Assembly (NCBI GenBank): GCA_047519745.1
Contig: JAPVSJ010000021.1
Coordinates: 1 to 64,000, forward strand
Length of the DNA stretch: 64,000 bases
Direction of reading: 5' to 3'
From: VRUE01 sp047519745
Lineage (GTDB): Bacteria; Actinomycetota; Thermoleophilia; Solirubrobacterales; 70-9
Below are positions 7,031-14,626 of this stretch, piece after piece. Position 1 is the first letter of the stretch; every line of letters starts with the position of its first letter. The translations under genes were made by a program, and so were the position numbers. A model generated the notes under the pieces. That model made no database searches, had not been told where the DNA came from, and saw only the letters and a program-made list of their open reading frames with translations.

Positions 7031-10000
7031 TCATTCCAGCACCACTAGCCGCGCATGTAGAGAGTCGGGCGCCTCAAGGCAATCGGCGAAGTGGCCAATG
7101 AGTCGGATCCGCGTAGGCAAGTCGACTTGGGGGCGCAGGGCCTCGTTCAACAAGCGCGCCGCGGCCACTACCGGATCGCCACGGCGGTGGTCAAGTGCCG
7201 ACGCGGCTCGTTTGATCGCCTTCGCCAGCGCACGGATGAAGGCTCGGTCCTCCTCTTCGGGTCCCCACGACAATGCCAGGTAACGGCTTCCATGCTGGGC
7301 TGCCGACAGCAGCGTGAACGTTTGGCACATGATGTCGATCAGACGCGCGGTCCAGACATCGAGTGCCTGCGGGGCCTCGCGCTCGACAGCGCGCAGGAAC
7401 TCGATATAGGCCAGCATGGCGCGGCCGAGATCGGTCTTCAACGGGGTCGCATCCCGGAAGGTAAGCGCCAATGCCTTAGTCAGACGAAACTCTGAGGCTC
7501 GGGCCTCCTCGACCAGCTCCTCGTTGCTTGGCCACATGCCAGTCGCCCCCAAGGAGCGCAGCTTTCGCCGCCCCTCGAATCGTTGCGCAGTCGTTATGTC
7601 GCCACGGTCGGCCAATGCGTCGAGCAATGCCTGAGATCCGAACGCCCGTAGGCCGGCCTGCCTAGCGCGAAGGCGGATGAATCGATCATCTGAGAAAACC
7701 GGCAAGCGCAATCGGCGGGCGACGTTGAGCGTCGCGACGAAACCCAATAGCTGTGGCTCAAGATCACGCTCGCTGAGCGCCTCGACCTCCGGACCCGAGT
7801 CCGAGGGCAACTGATCTGGCTCGATGAAGAGCGTCGCTGCAGACTCGCGCATCTGCTCGGCAATCTCGATGTCTTGGCGCACGTCCTCCTCACTCCAGGT
7901 CGTCGCCCATGGTTCGCCGGTGGCACCGAGCCCGATCGTCATATGCTCGCCGCCCGCCGTCGGCTGACCGCCGCTGGCAAGGATGTCATCAAGCACGCTC
8001 TGGGCCGTGGCGCTCTTCGTCAGCACCGAGCGAAACAGTTCCTCCTGGCCAAGCCTCGCGGCGATGAAGGTCGAGCTCGCATCCCAGACTGCGCCAATCG
8101 TCAGCGCGTTTGCCGCGTTGGCTCGCTCGTCCTCGTCGAGCTGTGCGATACCGAAGTTCGTCGGCCGCCGATTTACCTGGCGCCAGATTTCGGCGACCGG
8201 TTTGCCGAGCGCTAGACCAATCAAGCCAAGCGGCGCAGTGGGATTCTCGAAGATCAACTCCGTCGCACGTGAGACCCGCTCATGCTGGTCGCCTCCACCC
8301 AACTCTTCCAGCATGGCGATGATCTCCTCGCGGCTTTGTGGGGCTCTGACCGTCCGAATCAATCCCGACTCGGGGAAGGCCTGCGTGAAACGCCCGGGAC
8401 TAACGCGCTCCTTCAGCTCTTCGGAGAGTCCCTCACCGCCGCTCTCAAGCGCCGCAAAGATTGCCAGCGCCTCGAGCGTCTCGTCGGGCTCCCCGTGTTC
8501 TTCGGCCAGCGCGACGATCTTCTTGGCTGCTTCACCCCCGCCAACGACCAAGCCGTACGCCCGCGCCAGAAGCTGGCGCCTCGCCATGGTGGCTGGCTTA
8601 CCGCCCTTTTCCTCGAGCAGCTCCAGGCACTCTTGATGGCGGCCGAGGCGGAACAGTGAATGTGCCCGCCCCCAGACAGCGTTGTCCGAGTAGGGATCGA
8701 GTTCCAGCCAGCGCTCGGTCAGGTCGAGCAGTTCGCGATGGCGCTCGTTTTTGGTGAGAAGTTCGGCGAGATGCGGGAGTGCGGCCAGCCTGATCGGAAG
8801 TGGTGCCGCTTCGGTGGCGACCAGCGCCGCGAGCTCCTTCTCTGCCGACTGGGACTCGCCCGCCGAGGCCAGAGCGTTTGCTGCGTCGAGACGCACGGCG
8901 AAGTCGGAGTCCTGTTCGAGTATCTCTTCGGCCCGCAGGATCACGCGTTGGTCGTCGCCCCGGTCGGTCGCGATCTCCAGTAGCGCGTGTTGGATTCGGG
9001 GCTCGGCCATGTGCGGTTGTAGGGCGCGCTCGGCTTCGTCCCGTCTTTCCCCGTTGGCCAGGTGACGGGCTTTAAACAGTGCAGCGAAGCCGGCGTCGTG
9101 CTCTACGAGGCGCGCGTATGCGTCCTCGCTCCACTCGGCCAGCCCGCGCAAGCTCATGATCAGGCGAGTGTTTGCCGCCGGTAGCTCATGCGGACCAGTT
9201 GAAATGAGCTCCTCCAGGTAAGCGATCGTCTCCTGGAGCTCGTCTTCATCCTGGTCCTCACCGAGTTGGGTTCGAGCCATCGCCTCGATCAGGCGAGCAT
9301 CATCGTCGGGGTCTTCAATCCCAGCGAGCAGATCCAGCGCCTGCTCAGCCCTGCCGATCTTGACGAGCTGTTCGCCGAGCATTGCCCGAGTCGATCCTCT
9401 CCCGAGCTCCTCGTCGAGTAGTGAGTCGACTGCCATTAGCTCTGCCGCTTCATGTCGCTGGTCGGCATAGATCAGCGCCTCGATCGCTTGCATCAGATAG
9501 GCGACTGCACCTTCATAGGCCTTCAGTTCCCGGTGCTTGTCGCGCAGCTCCAGATAGGCATCGGCCGCCTCGCGTAGAGCCTTCGTGTCCGTCCGTCTTC
9601 CCTTCAGCCACGACGGCTTGTTGGCCTCAAGGGCTACGTCGGCGCGAAGCTCACGCAGCTCTAGTTCGGCGACTTCGTCCTGGGCTGATTTCTCAAGCGT
9701 TGCCTTGGCCTCATCAAAGCGCCCGAGCCGCGCGAGGGGCTTGGCGCGCCGTGCCTGCCGGAGCCCTGCTTGCCCCTCTTTGCGCGGCTCGATCGTGTCG
9801 AGAATCGCCAGGGTGTCCTCGGGATCGTCCGCGTGCTGAGCTTTCGTGAAAAGAAGAAGAGGATGAGTCGGGTCGAGTGTCTCGGCCTCCGCGAGCAATT
9901 CGTGTCCTCGCTCAGCATCGCCGGAGACATGGGCGCATAGAGATCCCCTTACGCGGGTTCTTACTCGATCTGACCCTGTCCTTTCGAAGGCCTCATCCCA

Positions 10001-10669
10001 GGCCGCCAGTGCCTCGGACCACCGTCCGATCCCCTCGGCGCTCGCGGCCACAACCTCCCAGAGAAGCCCCGAGCCTTCCTGTAGCCAGCGAGGCGGTACC
10101 CGCACTAGCGCCGGGATTTCGACCTCGATATCGCGGTCTTTGATCGCGTCTTCAAACGCTGCTGCCTCACTCGCCGATTTCTTGGCCAGCTCTTCGAGCA
10201 ACTCCTTAGCGCGCTCGGGGGCCAAGTCGGCCCGCAACAGACGAACATTCGCTCGTTCGCTCGTGAGTATGTTCTGGCGCCCGACATAGCGAATCAGTTC
10301 GTCGCCCTGCTGAGCGTCGGCCATGAACGCCTCGATCTCGGCCACCACTTGGTCCGCTAGATTGAGCTCTTGGTCAGAGGGATCCGCATTGCTGATCAGC
10401 CGCAAAATCTCGGCTCGCATATCCCCCCGCCAGCGCTCCCAGTCGGCCGTGTAGGCCGTTGCGAAGACGACAGAGCAAAAGCCCTCGTCGTCCTTCCATG
10501 ACTCCAGCTGGGCTGCGCTAAGGCCGGTGCTCTCACCGAAAACGCGGTCGAGGTGGTCGAGAATCCGATCGAGGACGTTGCCATCGGTCCAGCGTCGCGC
10601 GAGGTCGGTCAGCTGGCTCAGATCCGCCATGGCGCCAGCGCCAGCTAAGAGTGCCTCTGGTCCAATCAC
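7031..10669 (-). CDS. Large TPR-repeat protein with C-terminal PIN-like domain
   Basis: A 1212-residue soluble protein. The GTG at 10669 gives this length; an ATG at 10630 is an alternative start, and neither has a well-spaced ribosome site. Residues about 200-780 are helical TPR-type repeats (for example GRWSEALAAWDEAFERTG, LARLGRFDEAKATLEKSA, LFRLGRHQECLELLEEKG). Residues about 858-1020 look like a PIN nuclease: AVWDASSTFIAARL (D863), SVLDDILASG (D894, D895) and LPVFSDDRFIRLRARQAG (D994, D995), then FGSQALLDAL. The C-terminal 190 residues are helical. The N-terminal 190 residues have no recognised domain and no P-loop. The product name is unknown to me. It fills most of island A, facing the VapBC pair. 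A defence or toxin role is inference from domain and location. Confidence 0.7.
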   Translation of the reverse strand: MIGPEALLAGAGAMADLSQLTDLARRWTDGNVLDRILDHLDRVFGESTGLSAAQLESWKDDEGFCSVVFATAYTADWERWRGDMRAEILRLISNADPSDQELNLADQVVAEIEAFMADAQQGDELIRYVGRQNILTSERANVRLLRADLAPERAKELLEELAKKSASEAAAFEDAIKDRDIEVEIPALVRVPPRWLQEGSGLLWEVVAASAEGIGRWSEALAAWDEAFERTGSDRVRTRVRGSLCAHVSGDAERGHELLAEAETLDPTHPLLLFTKAQHADDPEDTLAILDTIEPRKEGQAGLRQARRAKPLARLGRFDEAKATLEKSAQDEVAELELRELRADVALEANKPSWLKGRRTDTKALREAADAYLELRDKHRELKAYEGAVAYLMQAIEALIYADQRHEAAELMAVDSLLDEELGRGSTRAMLGEQLVKIGRAEQALDLLAGIEDPDDDARLIEAMARTQLGEDQDEDELQETIAYLEELISTGPHELPAANTRLIMSLRGLAEWSEDAYARLVEHDAGFAALFKARHLANGERRDEAERALQPHMAEPRIQHALLEIATDRGDDQRVILRAEEILEQDSDFAVRLDAANALASAGESQSAEKELAALVATEAAPLPIRLAALPHLAELLTKNERHRELLDLTERWLELDPYSDNAVWGRAHSLFRLGRHQECLELLEEKGGKPATMARRQLLARAYGLVVGGGEAAKKIVALAEEHGEPDETLEALAIFAALESGGEGLSEELKERVSPGRFTQAFPESGLIRTVRAPQSREEIIAMLEELGGGDQHERVSRATELIFENPTAPLGLIGLALGKPVAEIWRQVNRRPTNFGIAQLDEDERANAANALTIGAVWDASSTFIAARLGQEELFRSVLTKSATAQSVLDDILASGGQPTAGGEHMTIGLGATGEPWATTWSEEDVRQDIEIAEQMRESAATLFIEPDQLPSDSGPEVEALSERDLEPQLLGFVATLNVARRLRLPVFSDDRFIRLRARQAGLRAFGSQALLDALADRGDITTAQRFEGRRKLRSLGATGMWPSNEELVEEARASEFRLTKALALTFRDATPLKTDLGRAMLAYIEFLRAVEREAPQALDVWTARLIDIMCQTFTLLSAAQHGSRYLALSWGPEEEDRAFIRALAKAIKRAASALDHRRGDPVVAAARLLNEALRPQVDLPTRIRLIGHFADCLEAPDSLHARLVVLE

Positions 10670-10987
10670 TCCCCCAAACTAAGCAATCAGGCGGCGTGGA
10701 CTGGCGTGATTCCACGCTTGGTGCTTCCGCCCGCTGATCGCGCCAGCGCTGAGTCCGCAAATTGGGAATCAGGATCTATGCAGTGGCTGGACACGTATCT
10801 GCTGGAGCCCACCGCTGATTGGGCCACGAGATGCCCCTTCGTGGCCCAAAGCCGCCGGAATCCACCCGTATCTACCGGTAAGCCAGCGCTCGGAGGCCGG
10901 TATGATGGCCTTGGAGGTACACCCGAATTTCCGCTTGGCAATGCGGGTTTGACGGCCGAAGCTGCGTGGGTGGGAAGTAGGTCGGAA
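10670..10987. other. Gene-free stretch at the right end of island A
   Basis: No credible coding frame. It should hold the promoter of the TPR-PIN gene near its left side, although no convincing hexamers stand out. The hairpin repeat at 10819-10849 lies in the middle. The frames that seem open here are antisense or sense readings of the tRNA fragment. Confidence 0.6.
10819..10849. repeat. Inverted repeat matching the one at the left end of island A
   Basis: TTGGGCCAC and GTGGCCCAA are separated by 13 bp, against 12 bp in the left copy (TTGGGCTAC/GTAGCCCAA). The compensating T-to-C and A-to-G changes keep the pairing, so the hairpin or protein site seems conserved rather than the primary sequence. 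Confidence 0.5.
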
Positions 10988-11036
10988 ACACGACTGAAAA
11001 TCGTGGTGTCGTGGGTTCGATTCCCACCCTCGCCAT
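10988..11036 (+). repeat. Attachment-site repeat, copy 2 (tRNA-Phe 3' fragment)
   Basis: Identical over 49 bp to 5950-5998 of tRNA-Phe, but lacking the acceptor 5' strand, the D arm and the first base of the anticodon stem flank. It cannot encode a tRNA. It is the right boundary of island A and the left boundary of island B. Confidence 0.9.
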
Positions 11037-11040
11037 CGTG

Positions 11041-11090
11041 TGATGTCTCGGGACATCGGAGACAGATGTGTCGAGACATCGTAGACACGT
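11041..11090. repeat. Palindrome-rich end of an IS481-type element
   Basis: Two related inverted motifs lie side by side, GATGTC-TCGG-GACATC and GATGTGTCGAGACATC, followed by GTAGACAC. They directly follow the tRNA fragment and precede the 3' end of the transposase relic, where the terminal repeat of an IS481 element would be. Confidence 0.5.
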
Positions 11091-11332
11091 CAACCTCCCC
11101 CGATCGGCTGGTAGTCGCGACTGGGATCGAGGATGAGCCGGCGGATCAGCTCGCCTGTATGGGCGTCGAGGACACGGATGTCGCGATCGGCAACGAGCAA
11201 CTTGATCGGCTTGCCCTTGTGGGCGCGCCCGAGGCCGATGTGGTGGAGCCTTGAGTCGTGGCGGAGGCTGACCTTGCCCTGGCCGTCGACCCCGTCGTGG
11301 CGCACCCGGAAGATGGGCCTCACGGCCGGCAT
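11090..11332 (-). pseudogene. IS481-family transposase, C-terminal fragment
   Basis: About 80 residues matching only the C-terminal tail of IS481-type DDE transposases: FRVRHDGVDGQGKVSLRHDS, then LHHIGLGRAHKGKPIKLL, ADRDIRVLDAHTGELIR and LILDPSRDYQPIG. The integrase core with its catalytic triad and the N-terminal HTH are missing; upstream on this strand the frame does not continue the family sequence. The element was truncated, and the antitoxin gene abiEi begins about 110 bp beyond the break. Confidence 0.82.
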
Positions 11333-11429
11333 CTGGGGCTGGCCGTGCCTTCATGGATGACGTTGTCGTGCCAGCGGCTGACGAAGCTACTGGATGGATG
11401 AAATCCTGCACATGTAGCTTCTAAGTGTG

Positions 11430-11435
11430 TAGACT
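11430..11435 (+). promoter_or_regulatory. Putative -10 element of a leaderless abiEi transcript
   Basis: TAGACT is 7 nt upstream of the ATG at 11443, and no Shine-Dalgarno sequence lies between. Same arrangement as at vapB. Confidence 0.5.
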
Positions 11436-11442
11436 TTCAGCC

Positions 11443-12045
11443 ATGCGATCGAGCAAGGTGATCGACATCGCGCGTCGTGCCGGAGGAATCTCATCGGCCT
11501 CGGAGCTGATCGAGGGAGGTGCCCGCTGGGAGGACCTGTACCGGCTGCGGGACAGCGGCGAGCTGATCGAGCTGTCGCGCGGCGTCTTCCGCGTCGCCGA
11601 TGCTCCGGCGACCGCTCATCTCGATCTGGTGGCCGTGTGCCGCCGGGCGCCGGAGGGGACGATCTGCCTGAACTCCGCGGCCAGCTTCTGGGACCTGAGC
11701 GACGAGATGCCCGCTGCGGTTCACCTGGCGATAGCCCGTGGGAGGCATCGCCCGAGGATTGCCTACCCGCCGACGCAGGTTCATGTTTTCGCTGCCACGA
11801 CGTTTTCGCTTGGGCGCAACATGGAGGAGATCGATTCGGGCGAGGCAATCGCGATCAGCTCCAAGGAGCGGACGGTCGTTGACCTCATGCGCTTGCGCTC
11901 GCGCGTGGGCCGCGATCTCGCGCTGGGTGCGCTCCGCAGGTATCTCCAGAGCGGCGATGCCAAGCCGGGTGAGCTGCTCGCGCTGGCGCGTCGTCTGCGT
12001 GTCGGCTCCGTAGTGGCCGAGACGATGGAGCCTTTGCTGGCGTGA
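11443..12045 (+). CDS. AbiEi-type antitoxin / transcriptional regulator
   Basis: 200 residues from the ATG. The N-terminal part is a winged helix (VIDIARRAGGISSASELIEG, then RLRDSGELIELSRGVFRVAD), which is typical of AbiEi. The rest (LVAVCRRAPEGTICLNSAA, VHLAIARGRHRPRI, AISSKERTVVDLMRLRSRVG) is the AbiEi C-terminal antitoxin domain. AbiEi represses its own operon and counteracts the AbiEii nucleotidyltransferase; the pair acts as a type IV-like toxin-antitoxin system and can cause abortive phage infection. The stop overlaps the toxin start by 4 nt. It lies in island B just past the IS481 relic. Confidence 0.9.
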   Translation: MRSSKVIDIARRAGGISSASELIEGGARWEDLYRLRDSGELIELSRGVFRVADAPATAHLDLVAVCRRAPEGTICLNSAASFWDLSDEMPAAVHLAIARGRHRPRIAYPPTQVHVFAATTFSLGRNMEEIDSGEAIAISSKERTVVDLMRLRSRVGRDLALGALRRYLQSGDAKPGELLALARRLRVGSVVAETMEPLLA

Positions 12046-12908
12046 CCGAGCGCACGCCCCAGCGGGCCTATCTCGATCTTCAGAAGCTCGCCCGCGACCA
12101 GGGCCGCAATACGCAGCAGCTTTTCGAGCTGTACATCCACGAGCGGTTCCTCGCCCGGCTGGCCGAGTCGCGGTTTGCCGACAAGCTCGTCCTCAAGGGC
12201 GGGATGCTGCTCGCCGTGTTGGACGTGCGGCGCGGGACGCGAGACGCCGACATGCTTGCGCGCGGCCTGGCCGGCGACGAGAGCGGCCTCAAAGCGGTGG
12301 TTGGCGAGATCGCCTCGATCCCGATGGCCGATGGCGTGGACTTCGACACCGAGGCGATCTCGATCGCGACGATCCGCGAAGGGGCCGATTACGAGGGCAT
12401 CCGCCTTGCTCTGCCAGCCAGCCTCGGCGGCGCCCAGCTCAAGCTCAGGCTCGATCTGTCCTTCGGCGATCCGGTCGAGCCGCAGCAGATCGACTACCCA
12501 ACGCTGCTCGGCGACCAGGGCTTTCCGCTTCTGGCCTATCCACTGGAGAGCGTGATCGCCGAGAAGACCGACACGATGATGTTCCTCGGCGACGCGAACA
12601 CCCGCGACCGCGATTACGGCGACATCTATCTGCTCTCTCAGATCCACACGGTCGAGGCCGTGACCCTGCGCCGGGCACTGCAAAGCGTCGCCGAGCATCG
12701 CGGTCACGAGGTGCGTCCGCTTGGACCGCTTCTCGAAACTCTCCGCGAGAGTCGCCAGCAGCCCTGGGAGGCGTTCCGCACCCGCGCCGGCCTGCCAGGT
12801 CTGCCAGAGCGCTTCGCCAATGTCGTCGATGCAGTGGTCTACTTCATCGACGGGTTGCAAGACACGCGCGGCTCGACCTGGAATCCTGAAACTCGACAGT
12901 GGGAGTAG
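12042..12908 (+). CDS. AbiEii-type nucleotidyltransferase toxin
   Basis: 288 residues from a GTG that overlaps the antitoxin stop. It belongs to the DUF1814/AbiEii nucleotidyltransferase group: LVLKGGMLLAVLDVRRGTRD contains the GG motif, RDADMLARG the metal-binding acid pair, and EKTDTMMFLGDANTRDRDYG with DIYLL the motifs III and IV (catalytic Lys and Asp). Related MenT and AbiEii proteins block growth, and some add nucleotides to tRNA acceptor ends. All motif residues appear intact, so the toxin should be active. Target unknown. Confidence 0.9.
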   Translation: MTERTPQRAYLDLQKLARDQGRNTQQLFELYIHERFLARLAESRFADKLVLKGGMLLAVLDVRRGTRDADMLARGLAGDESGLKAVVGEIASIPMADGVDFDTEAISIATIREGADYEGIRLALPASLGGAQLKLRLDLSFGDPVEPQQIDYPTLLGDQGFPLLAYPLESVIAEKTDTMMFLGDANTRDRDYGDIYLLSQIHTVEAVTLRRALQSVAEHRGHEVRPLGPLLETLRESRQQPWEAFRTRAGLPGLPERFANVVDAVVYFIDGLQDTRGSTWNPETRQWE

Positions 12909-12954
12909 GCGTAGGCCGGTCGATTCTCAACTCCGGCCAGCTAAGATCGCGGCG

Positions 12955-13368
12955 GTGCAGGGGAAACGATTTGCACGCATGTTGATCGCCGTTGCGGTGG
13001 CCGTTGCCTCAACGAGCCTGGTTCAGGGCAGCGCGTCGGCATACACCGAACCGGAAGAAGTTCGCACGGTGAGTTGGGGGTTGAACTCCATCGACGGGCC
13101 GCGCAGGCTGACGTTGGGTATCTCGACCGGGTACTGCGTAGGGAAGCCGAAACCCCGCATCGATCGCGTGACCAAGACCTGGCACCGTAAGTCGGTCGTC
13201 ATCACCGTCTTCCTGCGGTATCCAGAAGTCCACTTCGGCAAGCACGAAGCGTGTGGGGGTGTCGGCCTGGGTATGAGCAAGCAGATCAAATTCGGCCGGT
13301 CGATTCGCCATCGCTCTCTCTACGACGGCAGTACGTCACCGCCACAGCGGCGACGCGTCCACGAATAA
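12955..13368 (+). CDS. Small secreted protein of unknown function
   Basis: 137 residues from GTG at 12955, or 129 from ATG at 12979. A signal peptide (LIAVAVAVASTSLVQGSASA) is followed by a mature part of about 100 residues with a two-cysteine beta-rich stretch (GISTGYCVGKPKPRID, then HEACGGVGLGMSKQIKF) and a conserved-looking end LYDGSTSPPQRRR. I have seen this tail type in secreted actinobacterial proteins but know no function for it. It lies between AbiEii and the beta-propeller gene in island B. Confidence 0.6.
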   Translation: MQGKRFARMLIAVAVAVASTSLVQGSASAYTEPEEVRTVSWGLNSIDGPRRLTLGISTGYCVGKPKPRIDRVTKTWHRKSVVITVFLRYPEVHFGKHEACGGVGLGMSKQIKFGRSIRHRSLYDGSTSPPQRRRVHE

Positions 13369-13403
13369 CCGAGCCATTGATCGGGGCGGGGATCAAATCC
13401 AGA

Positions 13404-14363
13404 TTGGAGAGCAAGGCAATATGCGGTGCCCTGCTTGTGGCTGCGCTCTGTTTCGGCTTTGCCTCAGCGCGGCAGGCGCACGCAGCTTTCCCGGGAGAAC
13501 CTGGGCTGATCGCCGTTCAGCGCTCCCCCGACTCCAATAAATCATCCGAAATTTGGGTCCTCGACTGGCAGACCGGGGCGGCTCGTCAGTTGACGACTCG
13601 TGGCTACAACCGCTCCCCCGCCTTTTCCCCAAATGGTCATTGGATCGCCTTCGTCAGCGACATACCGAGAGGCTGGTTCAACATCTGGGCCATAAGGTCG
13701 GACGGTTCGGGGTTGCGAAAGTTGACGAAAGGCTGGGGCGAACACGGGGCGGAGGATCCCGCATTCAGCGCCGACGGCCGCTCAGTTGCCTTCACGGCCG
13801 AATCGCATCAGGGAGGACGGGAGGTCGCCCGGGTCGCCCTGAGCGGTGGGCACTGGAGGACGTTGATTCCCCAGCGAGGCAGGGTGTTCGCATTCGACCC
13901 CAGCTACGCGCCGGATGGTCGGCACCTCGCCTGGGTGCAGTACCGCGAAGCTCCGCGGGCGCTGCCTCATATCTTCATCGGCAGTCCGAGTGGTCGCGGT
14001 GCCAAACGCTTGACGGTGGGCAGCGAGCCAGAATTCTCACCCGATGGACGCAGCATCGTCTTCCTCAGGGAGGGCAGGTGTAGGAGTGGCGGGGTGGGCA
14101 CGGAGATCGACACGCTGTCGCTCGACACCGGGCAGCTCAACCATGTCAGGTCGTCCTGTGGCGATGAACTCGACTCACCGACGTATTCGCCCGATGGTGG
14201 CTGGATTGCCTATACCGTCTATTCGGAGGAACGATCTGAAATCGCCTTCAGCTCGGTCTTTGGCGTCTCCTCCCAGATTGCTCCACCGGCTGGATTCGGC
14301 GCCGATCTGCCGGTCGATGCCTCCCCAAGCTGGCAGCCGATTCCCTATCCAACGCTTCGCTGA
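13404..14363 (+). CDS. Secreted TolB-like beta-propeller (PD40 repeats)
   Basis: About 319 residues. The start is uncertain: the TTG at 13404 precedes a good signal peptide (ICGALLVAALCFGFASARQA) and follows a G-rich stretch; no ATG is in frame nearby. The mature protein has repeated PD40 units: RSPAFSPNGHWIAFVSD, EDPAFSADGRSVAFTAE, FDPSYAPDGRHLAWVQY, EPEFSPDGRSIVFLR and DSPTYSPDGGWIAYTV, predicting a five- to six-bladed propeller. Such proteins mediate protein contacts outside the cell or in the envelope. It is the last gene of island B before the outer repeat. Confidence 0.75.
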   Translation: MESKAICGALLVAALCFGFASARQAHAAFPGEPGLIAVQRSPDSNKSSEIWVLDWQTGAARQLTTRGYNRSPAFSPNGHWIAFVSDIPRGWFNIWAIRSDGSGLRKLTKGWGEHGAEDPAFSADGRSVAFTAESHQGGREVARVALSGGHWRTLIPQRGRVFAFDPSYAPDGRHLAWVQYREAPRALPHIFIGSPSGRGAKRLTVGSEPEFSPDGRSIVFLREGRCRSGGVGTEIDTLSLDTGQLNHVRSSCGDELDSPTYSPDGGWIAYTVYSEERSEIAFSSVFGVSSQIAPPAGFGADLPVDASPSWQPIPYPTLR

Positions 14364-14497
14364 CTTCTTCTCAGGTCAACACCGGGTCAACGCGCCGTCC
14401 GAAAACAGCCGAAAATCCAGGGCGCCGAAATGCCGGAAACCGCGAATTAGCAGGGAAAAGCGCGACAGCCGCAAACGGCCAAAAACGGCCGAGGAAG
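14364..14497. repeat. Repeat-rich flank of the outer attachment site
   Basis: A paired GGTCAAC/GGGTCAAC lies near 14375-14393. Several GCCGAAAA-like or GCCGCAAAC/GGCCAAAAACGGCC units follow between about 14404 and 14492, directly before the third tRNA fragment. The pattern fits integrase or accessory-protein binding sites beside an attachment core. No gene is visible. Confidence 0.45.
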
Positions 14498-14540
14498 CTG
14501 AAAATCGTGGTGTCGTGGGTTCGATTCCCACCCTCGCCAT
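14498..14540 (+). repeat. Attachment-site repeat, copy 3 (tRNA-Phe 3' fragment)
   Basis: 43 bp identical to 5956-5998 of tRNA-Phe. It marks the outer right border of the stacked islands; core genes resume immediately after it. Confidence 0.9.
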
Positions 14541-14626
14541 CCTCTGCTGCACTGCACTCGGCTCTCGGTGCTTCTATGCCGACGGTAACGGGCGGCTCGT
14601 GCCCGATGGGACCAGTGTCGTCGACG

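Larger units (their letters stand above)
5999..11036. mobile_element. Genomic island A at tRNA-Phe (about 5.0 kb)
   Basis: Bounded by the tRNA-Phe 3' end and the second 49-bp copy. It contains a VapBC pair and the large TPR/PIN-like gene, and has similar hairpin repeats just inside both ends. No integrase or excisionase gene can be found, so it looks like an immobilised remnant or a satellite that needs an integrase in trans. As the island next to the intact tRNA it should be the more recent of the two insertions. Confidence 0.75.
11037..14540. mobile_element. Genomic island B at tRNA-Phe (about 3.5 kb)
   Basis: Lies between the second and third tRNA-Phe 3' copies. It carries an IS481 relic, an AbiEi/AbiEii pair, a small secreted protein and a secreted beta-propeller. 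No integrase is present. Its outer repeat is shorter (43 bp), consistent with an older insertion that was pushed outward when island A entered the restored tRNA gene. Confidence 0.7.

Noticed and set aside
10687..11088. Minus-strand open frames with GEGGNRTHDTTIFS and similar
   Set aside because: These residues are the antisense translation of the tRNA-Phe T arm and anticodon arm, a well-known annotation artefact, and not a protein.
10769..11411. Minus-strand frames containing GWESNPRHHDFQS or VGIEPTTPRFS
   Set aside because: Other reading frames of the same tRNA fragment at 10988-11036, with no family sequence outside it.
13393..13632. Minus-strand frame inside the beta-propeller gene
   Set aside because: Shadow of the PD40-repeat gene; no start signal or recognisable domain.
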